Positions 32,880 to 44,925 of a DNA stretch of 64,000 nucleotides are shown one piece after another. The stretch comes from Deroplatys truncata (lineage: Eukaryota > Arthropoda > Insecta > Mantodea > Mantidae). The stretch spans positions 162,474,993 through 162,538,992 of the forward strand of contig CM060975.1 in the NCBI GenBank assembly GCA_030765065.1, written 5' to 3'. Position numbers and translations under genes: made by a program. Position 1 is the first letter of the stretch; each line of letters opens with the position of its first letter. The notes under the pieces are model-generated. The model did not search any database, had not been told where the DNA came from, and saw only the letters and a list, made by a program, of their open reading frames with translations.

Positions 32880-33960
32880 TTTTAAATATTGTTCTGTCTT
32901 CCAAAACTTTTCATTAAATAAATAGTTTTGCTTTTGTGTAACTACATTTTAAATCCTAATTTATGTTTGAGTTTCATTATGATATGGAATAACTATCTGG
33001 CTGTAATGGACCTAAGTAATGGCTTTATATAGAAAATGAATAGGTTTGAGTTATTATATCAGTCAAAGATTATGTTTCCTATTCTGTAATACTTATAGCT
33101 GTAAAAGATATGTTGTAAAGCAACTAAAAGTCATGTCATGAGAATTATTTCCTTCAGTGTTAAGTAAACATATGAGTATCCTTTCAACCATATATCTTTG
33201 TTCTTTCTTCATTAAGTGGCTGATTTTCAGAACTCTTTATTTCATTATCTACTGTCATTCATGCTCATTTCTCATATTATGACCTTAATTTTTTTCTCTG
33301 GATACAAGATAAGTGCTGGCAATACTGATAAAAATTCTCTCTTACATAAGAATTCGTTCTTCTTTTGTAATGGACTTCATGTCACTCACTGAACTCTACA
33401 TAGTATGACAACTAAGCAACAACACACGCTTTTATCTCCATATGTCAAAGTACAATGATCAACAAAGCATTTCTTGAACATCCAAAATCTAGAGAGTACA
33501 GCACATACCTGACCTGTGCATGCACATCCAAACCAAGACTCTGCCTTTTTCGAGGTTGGTTGTCCCAGTCAGTGCCATTGTGGTGCACCATACAATCCAG
33601 ATGTATCATCAATATGTTTTCAAGGATAGCTTCTGAATCCAGCATACTTCATTAATGCTCTTAACTAGGCTATAGGACCAGAACTGTTGAAGCTTAGTAC
33701 AATAGACTGGGTAAGATGATACAGCGAAATGAAGTCGGCAGCTTGGATGTCCCAGTGGTTGGCTTCATGCAGTCACTTGCCATCTGTAGGTTCTGAAGGA
33801 CCATCTGGTGCAAATTGCGACTTTGTTTACTTTTCACTGTCACTTCACCTTTCTTTGCACATAGCTGTGTAATGAATTACACGCAAAGCAGCTTCTTCTT
33901 ACTTCTGTTTCACTTACTGGAATGTCTAACGAATATAATTATATTTTTCCCTCATCTTCT
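32880..33960. other. No gene recognised
   Basis: AT-rich intronic sequence. The open frames around 33445-33655 on both strands have no recognised domain. Confidence 0.35.
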
Positions 33961-34199
33961 CTCTTCCGAATGCTCATTAGTTGTTGAACACAGGACTACT
34001 GCACTTTCACACTCTCGCTATCAAACACAACTTCTCTCTATTGCTCGCTTACACTCACAAAAGAGCACTCACTGTATGTTGCAACCACTTCATTGTCTCA
34101 TTCACAAGCACGCTTGCTTATATATAGCTGCAGAACTTTCTGGAAAGTCTGTGGGGGAGAAAAATATCCAAAAATATTTCCTTGCATCTTGATTATGCT

Positions 34200-34640
34200 T
34201 ATGGAATTTACATCAGCTGGGAGCACCGCCTTCTCCTTTGCAGCCAACCAGCCAGCTAGTGCTGAAGAGCAAAGCTTGGCCCATGGCAGTTTCGTCACAA
34301 TATTGTGCAGGCAATTTGCGAGCTCCAAAATGTACTATATTGCTAGCTGCTCATTGTCATTGGGATCTCCAAATAGTGGGTCATATGGTAAACAGTTCTC
34401 TTTGGTGAACACCAAGTTTTATGGCATCAAACCGTTGGTGTTGTGTTTTATGTATATGCCAACACAGAGAGCAGTACCTGATATCCCAGTTCTGTTGATG
34501 GGCACTATTTTCTTTAGGTATTCTTCTAGCATCTTAACGTAGCATTCTACAACTACTTTGGACTGCGGGTGCAAAGGCATGTTGCAGTAATAGCTGTTCA
34601 GTCCCAGGAAGCTGTGTACATCATCCTGGTGTGATTATCA
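34200..34640 (-). pseudogene. Ty3/gypsy integrase fragment
   Basis: The minus-strand frame reads CNMPLHPQSKVVVECYVKML, then EEYLKKIVP, and later TKENCLPYDPLFGDPNDNEQ and LANCLHNIV. HPQ...VE.. followed by a Y/W-rich stretch, LVF...LP.D..FG and a region before a chromodomain-less C-terminus is the end of a Ty3/gypsy integrase. Several stops are present. No LTR pair is convincing. Confidence 0.6.
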
Positions 34641-34840
34641 TAGGGGAATGTGGTTGGTACACCCATAACCATTTTCCTTGTGGCCGGAGTTGTCTTAGAA
34701 ACTTTAGGTTCTAGAGCTGAATTGGTGGGTTGTCTCCATATTCTATTTGGTGAGGTGCGGTTGGTCTACCCATAACCATTGTCCATGACGGAAGTTGTTT
34801 ATGTTTGGAGCTTCAGGTCCTGAAGCCTCTTCTCTACCTA
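34640..34840. repeat. Diverged tandem duplication of about 90 bp
   Basis: Two related blocks, with GGTTGGTACACCCATAACCA at 34650 and GGTTGGTCTACCCATAACCA at 34758, each followed by similar text. They adjoin the integrase remnant and may come from the same element. Confidence 0.5.
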
Positions 34841-35555
34841 TTCTCCTTGAAGCTGGCATCCTCACACTCTGCTTTTTCAGTATGCCCTCTTAGTTCCAAG
34901 CAGTCAGTGTGGTTGCCATTATATTCCAGATCTTTCCCTATGTCATTGATCTTGTCTTCTCTGTGGTAAATTTTCTTACGAATAGTGTTTCATTTGCTTT
35001 GCTTTAATCTTTCATATTCTTTGTTTCATCTTTTACTTAGTCTTCATCTTAATTTTTCCTTTCGTTTTCTTCATTATATCTTTTATTTTGTTTCTATTCT
35101 TCATTCATTTGCTATAAAAAAGAAAATTGTTTGGTGATTAAATATTGTAATGATTTGTTCTAGTATGATCCCTATGATTAGCTATTTTGGGGATGTGACT
35201 AAGATAGAATGTTTTTATATATATGCACACACATACATATACATATATGTATTTATTAATAAAAGCATATTTCACTATTTAACAAAATGGTTATTTAATA
35301 ATCTTTTCTTGCATGTACAATTACCATACGTGTGCAGCTTGAGTCCAAGGTAGTGGCAATTTTATGACTCTAAATTTATTATATTAACTTTCTTACTTCT
35401 TATTAATGCAAATTAATAATCTAATTGCTTTAATTATTTTTTTAACTGCAATCTGTGATTCTGTCTTATCTTGACAGATATTCCTGAACATGCAATTCAA
35501 TAACTGCTCTACATATGGCTTCTTCCTTAGGCATTCCAAGACAAAATACTTTTAT
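34841..35555. other. No gene recognised
   Basis: T-rich then AT-rich sequence, including a short TATACATA tract near 35225. Nothing supported. Confidence 0.4.
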
Positions 35556-35569
35556 TAAATTATTAAATT

Positions 35570-36478
35570 TTGAAATTATTAAATTTACAAAAAAGATCTA
35601 TAAAATTCACAATGGAAAAAGAAGAAAATGGCCAATTACCTTACCTAGACATCAGGATCATCAGAAATAATGCACACAACAAACTAATGTTCGGCATTTA
35701 CAGAAAACCAACACACACAGAAAACTATATTAAAAACAATAGCTACAATCCTACAAGCCACAAACATGCAATTTTAAATAGTATTACAAACAGGTTAGTA
35801 CATATACCAATGGAGAAAGAGGAATACCAGAAAGAATACCAACACATTATCAACATAGCCACTATGAATGGATACCAGAAAAAAACAATAGATAAGAAGA
35901 TAAAAAGGTTTGAAAGACAGAAATACATCCAACAAATGACTACGTTACTCAGACAACAAAAACCACAAGCATATAGAAAATTCACTTATCACCCTTGGAC
36001 ACATCATAAATTTCAAAGGATTTTCAAAAAATACAACATCACCCTGTCTCCACAGAATAACCACAATATACAGAAACTACTATGCAACAGAACAAAAGAT
36101 CCTATCCCCAACGATAAATCAGCTGGTATATATCAAATTGATTGTAATGAATGTAACCTGGTATACATAGGAAGAACCAAAAGAAATCTTGAAATAAGAC
36201 TTAAAGAGCATATGAGATGCATTTACCAAAAGCAGCAAGATAAATCAGCAGTAGCACATCATTTCTGATCTTCAAACCATGATATCACTCCAAACATAAA
36301 ACTCTTAAAACCGATCAACAACAGCAATGAATTGGACATCTGGGAAAAAATACATATTGTCAAACACAGGAATCACCTAATGAATTTCGAACTGCCGCCA
36401 CCCAACAGCCTTTGGAGGTTCATCAGCCCAGCACCAGAGAACACCACAAACCACACACATCCCCCAGACGATGACCGG
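35570..36478 (+). pseudogene. Penelope-like element: RT C-terminus and GIY-YIG endonuclease
   Basis: An open frame of 232 codons contains QLPYLDIRI (late RT), FGIYRKPTHTENYIK, the SHKHAILNSITNRL block, KKTIDKKIKR, and the endonuclease core AGIYQIDCNECNLVYIGRTK then EIRLKEH. A TGA at 36266 follows HHF; past it the same frame continues with LDIWEKIHIVKHRNHLMNFE up to about 36470, so only one stop separates the conserved C-terminus. The GIY and YIG motifs, the R of the core and the CxxC-type finger are intact. The palm of the RT is absent, so this is a 5'-truncated copy. It is the best preserved PLE in the window. Confidence 0.85.
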
Positions 36479-36501
36479 CAAAAATCAGTTGAGAGAAAAT
36501 G

Positions 36502-36537
36502 CTGACGATGGGAACAAGCCGTCTCCCGAAACGCGTT
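36502..36537 (+). ncRNA. Hammerhead ribozyme motif in PLE tail
   Basis: CTGACGA (36502-36508), stem II GGGA/TCCC with loop ACAAGCCG, GAAA (36528-36531), the self-complementary ACGCGT (36531-36536) as minimal stem III, and a GUU triplet ending at 36537. It follows the PLE coding tail directly, the usual place for PLE hammerheads. Confidence 0.75.
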
Positions 36538-36650
36538 CAAGTAAGAATATCATAGTGATGTAGTGTAACAACCCTCAACTCTCTATTTTAAATTATGACA
36601 CATCACTGTTACTAGCTTCTAAATCTTCAAAATTAGTCAACAAAATACTT

Positions 36651-37631
36651 TGCTTAGCACCGCTATCTTGGTATTCACCAACAATGTTTGTTACAATGTA
36701 CATGATAGGTAATTTTCTTGGGGAATTCAGATCTTTTATATTTTATATTTTTTCTTTTACAAGAATTGTTATCACATACATGGCTTCTAAAAACTTCCAA
36801 ACTCTAGCTTATGTTTTGTTTTAGCTTAGTGTTCATAGATATGTATATACAAAATTGATTTACTATTTTATTTGCTTTGGACAGATTATTATGTTTATGA
36901 TAACAAACCAAAGCTTATTATCCAATCCATTAATCTGCCTTTTTTTACTCAGTATAAAGTTTTATCCCAATTCGGAAACAAACAATAATAAATAAATAAT
37001 ATTGAAACATCATATTAATGTAATCATCTTAATCATGCTGTTTATTTTAAGTTTGTGCTTTCTCAAATTAATTTGTATTTCACATCTATAATTCTGTTTA
37101 AATTTCAATTATACATTTGTTATTATCACTTAAAAGTCATAGCATTTCTATTCCATTGTTGATATCGATGCAACCTTTACAAACTTTTACCTTTTGATTA
37201 GAAAAAATGTGCTTACAACAATTTCAATAACAGTTTGTTTGCATGACGTGAAGTGATTCATGTATCACTTTGAGCCTGTCATTAGAAAACAGAAATCATT
37301 CAATGCAAACTTTAATGCCTTGTAGCTCCATCTTAGCTGCTTTATGAAGGTCATATGTTTGATCATAATCTAAATTTTTCTTTGGTGCTTTGGGTGCCTC
37401 CTTTACTTTGCCACTGATGTAACTACTACTATTTTGGACAAATTGCATCCAACAGTTAGAATTTTTGCAAATGTGAATATGTGGAATCTGTAAATACCTT
37501 GAATGTAAATAATTTCTGATCAGCTTTATTTTCTGCAATTTACAATAGCATAATTAGAGTTAAACTAGTTCATTACATGATGTATGGATGGAAACATGTA
37601 ATATGATATGATGTATTCTATGTATTTCCAG
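36651..37631. other. TRAPPC8 intron 2, last part
   Basis: AT-rich intron. An 80-codon minus-strand open frame (37538-37296) has no recognised domain. The branch and polypyrimidine context before 37632 is weak but ends TATTTCCAG. Confidence 0.5.
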
Positions 37632-37756
37632 GTGGACAAACCATAGAAGTGCCAGCATCTGTTCCGTGGTTTGAGGCTTGGAGAGAGACATTTCTTCAAG
37701 TTCAGTTTCCATCTGATCATGAGTTCACAAAACATTATATAGCCTGTATCCTTTCT
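37632..37756 (+). CDS. TRAPPC8: TRAPPC8, third recognised exon
   Basis: After acceptor TGTATTTCCAG the frame from exon 2 (phase 1) continues as GQTIEVPASVPWFEAWRETF, LQVQFPSDHEFTKHYIACIL. PWFE..RETFL and DHEF..HY.AC.L are strongly conserved TRAPPC8 signatures. The 3' border is uncertain. A donor GTAAAC after 37756 leaves phase 0, which does not match the next recognised exon (needs phase 1). A donor GTATCC after 37745 does match but would drop the conserved ACIL. A short extra exon in the following 23.6-kb intron would also solve it. Confidence 0.85.
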
Positions 37757-37759
37757 GTA

Positions 37760-38199
37760 AACAGAACAGTAGAGCCTCAGTTCCATTCCCTGACAAAAGA
37801 AAAGAAATGAAAGGAAACTGGTTGGTAAACAATGTTGAAATGAAAACCTTAGGTCACGTGTTAAAAATGTACTAAATATGGTTATAATTGATAAAGTATT
37901 AATACTATCATTATAATTTATTTCATAATATATAGTCAATATAGTGATTGGCTAATCTCAGATTTATGTTAGGACATATGCATACAAGGAATATGGTTGC
38001 AGTAAATAAAACTGCAACTTCATTCATGGTTAATATATTTTTATTATGAATACAAGAGCACTACAGTTGCATATACAAAACAACAGATCAAAACGTTCAC
38101 TGCTTGCCTAAAACAAGGTTTCCTCTTTGGTGTAAAACAGTATGACAGTTAAAACATTAATTAGGTAATGAACTACAAATTTCATTTTATTTAAAGGTG
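37760..38199. other. No gene recognised
   Basis: Start of TRAPPC8 intron 3. Nothing beyond AT-rich sequence. Confidence 0.4.
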
Positions 38200-38640
38200 A
38201 GTCGGAATTGTTACACTAACATCACTTAAGTTTACTCACTTAACATGTTTCGGGAAACAGTTGTTCCCATCCTCAGAAGGTTAATTCGACTGGCCCGTGT
38301 TGTTGGTGTTTCCGTTTTTTGGACTGGATCCTGTGGTGGCATCTTGTGGTGGAGAAATGTACTTCCAGAGAGGATTTGGTGGCGGCAAATCAAAATTCAT
38401 TAGATTTGTGTTGTGTTTTAGAATGGTGATCTTCTCCCATGCATCTAATTCGGCTGCAAATTTGGCTGGTTTGACTAATGTAATATTGGGTTTGATGTTG
38501 TGATTAGTGATCCAAAAATGGATCACATCAATACACATCACTGTTTCTAGCTTCTTTTCATTACAATATATACAAATTTCATATTCGTAGCACACCACTT
38601 TATATGCATCAACTGCTGATACCAAAAACCAGCTGGAACT
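38200..38640 (-). pseudogene. Penelope-like element C-terminal fragment
   Basis: The minus-strand frame encodes IHFWITNHNIKPNITLVKPA, AELDAWEKITILKHNTNLMN and LPPPNPLWKYISPP, the conserved PLE tail, ending near 38283. A hammerhead core follows at 38276-38242, then the terminal sequence with TTAGTGTAACAATTCCGACT. The GIY-YIG domain itself is not recognisable upstream, so the copy is short. Confidence 0.75.
38242..38276 (-). ncRNA. Hammerhead ribozyme motif in PLE tail
   Basis: On the minus strand: CTGAGGA (38276-38270), stem II GGGAA/TTCCC around CAACTG, GAAA (38251-38248), ACATGT palindrome, GUU triplet ending at 38242. The bases before the core (CTT) pair with AAG after the cleavage point to begin stem I. 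This is among the best formed hammerheads in the window. Confidence 0.8.
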
Positions 38641-38699
38641 AAGGCAATAGCAGGATTGTGTATTAGTTTCATTGAGCTTATAATAAATTAATGCATCAA

Positions 38700-38945
38700 C
38701 ATCATCACCCTCTGTGGTGTGGTAATGGCATGTTTTGCCTTTGAGGTTAGAGGGCGCAAGCTCAAATCTCTGTTGGAGTGAGTTGCCTGGATGGGCTTTT
38801 TCTTAGGATTTACCCTTACAAAACAGAAATTGCGTAAATCTCAGCTCAGTGTACCCCAGGCTCATTTGAGCATAATTTCATTAATTTCATCCATCCTCTC
38901 TGCAGACAGAGCTTATTAAAACAATATTTAAAAAAAGGAGAAAGA
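38700..38945 (+). repeat. tRNA-like SINE candidate
   Basis: GTGGTAATGGCATGTTTTGC resembles a tRNA D-arm region and GCTCAAATCTC a B box about 40 bp on; the following 150 bp are repeat-like and end in an A-rich run near 38935. The boxes are degenerate. Confidence 0.45.
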
Positions 38946-39430
38946 AAAAGATCATTTTCAAAGTGTAAGCTGTCCCTGCTGCTATTCTGTGGATTCTACT
39001 AAACAGAGAGCAAACAGTAAAGCAAGGTGATACAGTATGCTAAAACTGTACAATATTAAATATCAATTAGAATAGAAATGTTAATTCATTCGTTGTACTT
39101 TCAATTACAGTAGGCATAAATTTCTTGGTAGGCACCACAATTTTTAAACATTGTCCATAAAAGACTCCAGGATGATTAAATCAAAAGGTTGCTTGATTTA
39201 ATAAGGTGCAGTAGTATATAAGTTGAATAATGAATTACAATAAATTATATTTATTATGGATTATTCAGTTTTGGACTAATTACGCTAGACCTAAGGAGTT
39301 TTTAAAAATAGCACTTGTATTTGACATCAAGAAAATTAATTTTCCAGCAGATTCCTTTGCCATTAATTTATTACTAATTTAATATTGGTACAGTAGCAGA
39401 ATACACATATTTTTATTAAAAATACATCCC
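38946..39430. other. No gene recognised
   Basis: Intronic AT-rich sequence with no supported feature. Confidence 0.4.
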
Positions 39431-40358
39431 TTTTTACTTTCTCTAATACGTATAGTAAGTAGGGGAAGTATTGCATTCCATCCAAAATTTTGATACCGAG
39501 ATTTCACCGGAAATATATGTTTTGAGACCCCCTGAATCCAAAAAAAAGCATTTTTGGAAACATGTCCGTGTGTGTGTCTGTGTGTGTGTGTATCTGTGTG
39601 TGTGTCTGTCTGTGAACAGCATAACTCAGAAACGAACTGTCGGATAAACAACAAACTTGGTATTTAGGTTCAGTATCTTCCAAGGATGCGACACGAAGGT
39701 TTTCAAGAAAATCCCCCCACCCCAGAGTACCCTCTACATGGAAGATTTTTCGAAAATTTTAATTTTCTCAAAAATGGCTAACAATGTTGATTAAAATATC
39801 ATATGTTTAAGATATTTTTATGACAGATAAAATGTATATCTTGAATTTTCTGGGAATGTCTCCAAAAGTATTCTTTATTGTGAATGACTTTTGCATAACT
39901 GCTAAACCATAAGAGATAGACAAAATTTTACTACACAAAAAATGTAGATCGCGTTAAAATACACAATTTATGTCATATATTTTTTTTGTTGAGTGAACCA
40001 TTTTCGAGATATTGCTTGTTATTCCCTTAAAATTTTCAATACTTATTTTCTCAAATGGGAATTCGTTATTCATTTTTTGTCTTGGATATGCAAAGAGTAT
40101 TAATCTGTGGGAAAGGGAATGGTGCTGCACCTAGCAACCAGCTATTAAGAGATATGTATGTGCTTAAAGGCTACTGTATTTCCAAATTGCCCTTGTAAAT
40201 ATACATTCCCCTTACATCTACAAGAAAATTAGCAATAATATAGACTCTGCAAATGTTTATCTCGATTAACATGAAGTAGATGGAGAATAAGCATTTGTAT
40301 AAATAGTTTGTACAAGAGTAGAGAAAGTCATGTGAGTGTAACACATCAGATTTTTTTT
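39431..40358 (+). mobile_element. Helentron-like repeat family, copy D
   Basis: About 925 bp matching copies A and E, with the same ends (ACTTTCTCTAATACG left; AGTAGAGAAAGTCATG then a hairpin and CAGATTTTTTTT right). It has a longer TG microsatellite (about 39569-39613) and a variant block of about 100 bp near 40090-40210 shared with truncated copy C. It sits between T-rich flanks. Confidence 0.75.
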
Positions 40359-40925
40359 AACATGACACAAAAACTTGATTAAGAAGGAAGTGTTTTGAAA
40401 TAAGTGCCTTTTCCCAATGGCCACAGAATACCACTGGGTTTATGTTTATTTATTTAATTGTAGTAAATCTATTACAAAAGTTATCTGACTTGGAGGTAAC
40501 CCAAGTTCTATCCCAAGCCATACAAATATCATGACATACTTTTCTTATTATATTCACTGTTACTGTTCGTAGTTTTAGCTTCCCACTATTGTATCTAAAG
40601 TCTACAAATTTCACACACTAATCTATTGGCACACGTATTTACAACCCTACTTTTATTCTGACCCCCTCCATGCTGCCACATGTAAAGTTCTAATCAGGAA
40701 CAACCCTTGAAGATCATACGGAAAACAGTAAACAAAATATCTGCTTTATGACAACAGATTGTTATGTGGTATGTTATGAATATATTTTCTTATAAAAAGA
40801 CAAACAGTTTAAGAAAAGAAATTTACAACTTGGAATCAATCTTGAAGTTTCTTGCCTTACAATACTGAAAAGCTTATGAATCAGTTCATTCTTGCTTCAG
40901 TCTTTAACATACATTCAACGTATGC
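40359..40925. other. No gene recognised
   Basis: Intronic sequence with no supported feature. Confidence 0.4.
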
Positions 40926-40930
40926 ATCTA

Positions 40931-41345
40931 AATTCAATCCTGGCTATGGCATTGAATTTTTCAGTCATCTGACTACCTTTCCAACCTTGTCCTACACACA
41001 GCTTGTGTGGAAGATCATTTAATTACCATTGATTGACCTAATGGTTAAACTATCATGCCCGGGACGTAAGTATCATTGTAAATTGCCATTGGGGCATGTC
41101 ATCTTATAACAATTTGAGATCTTCTTGTGGTTTACCAGGAAAAATGTGAGTCAGTTTGTGAATTTAATATTATACTGGCATGTTGCCATGGAGCTCATTT
41201 GATTAGAGCAACCGGGCGGAAACAGGAAGATTCATGGTTCAAATCCTGGCTATGGCATTGAATTTTTCAGTTGTCTGATTCTACCTTTCCAACCTTGTCC
41301 TACACATGGCTTGTGTGGAAGGACATTTAATTACCATTTTACAAA
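40931..41345 (+). repeat. Two direct SINE copies
   Basis: A segment of about 90 bp (CTGGCTATGGCATTGAATTT through ATTTAATTACCATT) occurs at 40940-41028 and again at 41246-41337 with about 90 percent identity. The second is preceded by a tRNA-like head with B box GGTTCAAATCC (41236-41246). The 8.7-kb minus-strand fragment belongs to the same family. Confidence 0.65.
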
Positions 41346-43223
41346 TAGCTACTGTCTTTCCATAATCAGGCATGTCCTTTGAATTAGTTCTTTCCTCCAG
41401 ATATGTCTGCTTTGCATATTAGCAAAATATGTGTTGCATCTTTCTCTTCCTACATATACGGCATAAACATTCTTCAGTCCTTCCCTTATAACCTTTCAAT
41501 CTCTGTACTCCCAATTTAAATCATGCAATATCCTCTCTTTGACTTTTATTACATTTATCATATATATCTGTTTACCGCCATTCATTCAAAAAGCTTTATA
41601 AAATTTAAGAGAACTTCTTTTTTTCATCATAGCCCATAAATTCTGCCCATCTATATCATCCATCTTATTTTCCAAAATCCTTAAACCATATTCTCTTTTC
41701 CTTGCCAAATATCACCCATCCATTTATTTTAAGTTGGTGTCTTATTTCACCTAACCAATTCTTGAGTGTATATGCTTTTCTTGTACTTTTAAACAGTCTT
41801 TCAAAATATGTCCTTGTGATAATTAGTAAATTTTATGCCATTATTTCAATACTATTTCCATAATCATCCTTCTTACACTAATTTTATTTCTTATCCCTAA
41901 ATTTCAATTTCATAAAGCCACTTCAATTAAAGCCTGGTAATCCATTCAAACCATCTTGTATGCATCATAGGAGCTATACACAAACATTTACCAAGCAGCT
42001 TTAACGTTGCCTTACCTTTTGTTTGGGCCATTACTTTGTGCTTCCCCATCCTTCTGTGGTATTATTTTATACATTAATAAATGAAATCTTTAACAGTTTG
42101 AATTTCCTTGCTCTGAAGCAACCTACTCTAATCTTTTCTTAGTTTATTACCTTTTTTTTTTAAATATTATGAGTTTTGTTTTTTCAACATTTACTTTAAG
42201 TCCCTATTCTTTATGTCCTCTTTTGACATGTGCCCTTCAGCCCCTTTTGATTTCATTTATCAAGCTCCTTAAACCTACCACCAAGAATGAACTCACCAAG
42301 TCATCTGTGTATAACAGTCCTGGTTTTCCATTGTTATTAATTATTGGTATATTCTTATTAACCTCCTTTAATTCCTCTCAAACATCAGCTATAAACAAAT
42401 TAAACAGTATAGGACTTAATTTACATCCTTGTCTCAGTCCTCTATCCTTTTCTGTTACCTTTTCCTCCCCTACCTTAATACAAAATGTACTTTATATAGT
42501 TCCTTTGAAATACTATGTCCTGCTTAACCCCTTGTTTTGTAATTTATGCCATAAGGCCCTCTTATTATATGTCTTATGCTGTTTCTAAATCTATGAACAC
42601 TGTGTAACCTTCCATGTTTCTTATTATGTAGTATATGTTTTAGCAAAATACTTAATATTAGAATATTATCTGCAGTTCTCCTAGCTTTTCTAAAACTGAA
42701 TGGATAGAGTGACACTGAATCACTTTCACACAACATATCACTTAATGTTTTTCTAGAATTTGATAGCAGTGCAATACCTCTGTAAATGTTTGGATTATTT
42801 ATGTTACCCTTACCTTTACGTATAGCTACATTAAAGTTACTTGTGAGCTCCTTGGTTTACTTTTATCATGTTTAATTTCATTTATTAGTCTATTTGAGTA
42901 TGGAAGTCTATTTGTTCAGTCCAAGCATGAAAGAATTCAGAGAGTAAACCATATCTTTCCACTACCCTTTTCTTTTTAATATTCTTTACTTTCTTTAGAA
43001 CTTCTGTCTCAGTAAATAGTGTAACTCTTCTTAAGTCATTTTTACAGGCAAAATGATAATTTTCCATACCTCGGATATTTGTTGCAAACAGCTGTTTAAA
43101 ATGCTCAACGGATACACTTGGCTCTATAGATATTATTCCTGAATGATCTTTTGTACGTTTCCTAATCACATCCCATATCTGTTGCATGTTCCCTGAGCTT
43201 ATTTTCATTTCAATTTTCCAACC

Positions 43224-44083
43224 TTTTTACTTTCTCTACTACATATAGTAAGTAGGGGAAGTATTGTATTCCACCCAAAAATTCGATACCGAGATTTCAC
43301 CGGAAATATATGTTTTGAGACTCCCTGAATCCAAAACAAATTATTTTTGGAAACATGTCCATGTGTATGTCTGTGTGTGTGTCTGTGAACAGCATAATTC
43401 AGAAATGAACAGTCGGATAAACACCAAACTTGGTATTTAGGTTCAGTATCTTCCAGAGATGTGACATGAAGGTTTTCAAGAAAATCCCCCCACCCCAGAC
43501 TACCCTTTACATGGAACATTTTTCGAAAATTTTAATTTTCTCAAAAATGGCTCTAATGATTTTGATTAAAATATCATATGTTTAAGATATTTTTATGACA
43601 AATGAAGTGTATATCTCGAATTTTCTGGGAATGTCTCCAAAGTATTCTTCATTGTGAACGACTTTTGCATAACTGGTAAACCATAAGAAATAGACAAAAT
43701 TTTACTACACAAAAAATGTAGATCGCGTTAAAATACACAATTTATGTCATATACAGTTTTTTAGTTGAGTGAACCATTTTCGAGATATTGCTTGTTATTC
43801 CCTTAAATTTTCCAATACTTATACTTTTTCTCAAATTCGTTATTCATTTTTTTATGTCCTGGATATGCAAACAGAATGGAATGCCCCACATAGCAACCAG
43901 CGCTTAAAGGATTTGACTATCGCTTAAAATCTACCATGTTCCCCTTGCATCTAAAAGAAAATTAGCAATAAGATTAACATCTCGATGTCTCGATTAACAT
44001 GAAGCATATGGAGAATAAGCGTTTGTAAAAATACTTTGTACAAGAGTAGAGAAAGTCATGTGAGTGTAACACATCAGATTTTT
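43224..44083 (+). mobile_element. Helentron-like repeat family, copy E
   Basis: 860 bp, very similar to copy A, inserted in the linker of the LINE ORF2. The left flank is CCAACC plus a T run and the right flank a T run plus CTATATACC, so the empty site was CCAACCTTTTCTATA or close to it. Ends, hairpin and TG tract (about 43368-43386) are as in the other copies. Confidence 0.8.
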
Positions 44084-44925
44084 CTATATACCATTTCTGC
44101 TTTTTTCCCTCGAGTAGCTCTCTATATTGTGCTTTCAAGCCCAAAAATGTTACCCTTTCTTCCTGATCATTTTCTCTCCATTTAATCGCTGCTCCCTTTG
44201 ACATTTTAGATCCTTAAATTGCTTGCCATACCAAGCATTATCATTCTGAAAAGCCTTATCCTCCATTCTCATACTATTTACTATCCATTTTAGAATGAAT
44301 TCCAGCATACCCATTGCTTCAATCATTTCATGTTCTGTAACCATCTTACTTGTCCCATAAACTCTGCATCCAATTACAGAGCTTATGTTATTAAAATAAT
44401 CTTCTTTAACACTATTTCTTTCAATTCTCTCTCGAATACTTGCACTATTGACCCCATATTTCTTTCTTCACCCACTTTATCTACTTTGACCTCTATTATC
44501 ATTGGAAAATGAGCACTGTTACTTACACAATTCATCATCTTAAAATACTTATTAATTATTGGAGCTATATCCATATTGTACAACCCATAACCCAGTATAT
44601 TTTATCCATTAGCATTCACTAAAGTATAATCCCTTAATATCTTCTCCCCAGCATCCATTTAATATTATAACATTGTTGTTTTCACAGAAGTTAATTTCAT
44701 TGCTTCTTCATTTATTGACCTGTCCTTACTTCCCTTTCATTACTATAATATGTATTATTTCATTTTACTTTATTTCATATATTATAGCTTGTAGACTTCC
44801 AGTTCTCCCATTAAAGTCCCCTACTATCATGAACATTTATCATTGGGTATTCATCTCTTATTTAGCTATTTCATTCTCTGTTTGATGGAAGAGATCTGGG
44901 TTATGAAACTGGGAACTTCTTGGTA

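Larger units (their letters stand above)
32784..36650 (+). mobile_element. Penelope-like element with terminal repeats, interrupted
   Basis: An 85-bp sequence (TAGTGTAACAACCTCCAACT onward) at 32794-32878 recurs with about 92 percent identity at 36564-36645, in direct orientation, on the two sides of the PLE coding remnant at 35570. This fits PLE pseudo-LTRs. The interval also contains a gypsy remnant (about 34200-34640, minus strand). The 5' part of the RT is missing. Confidence 0.5.
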
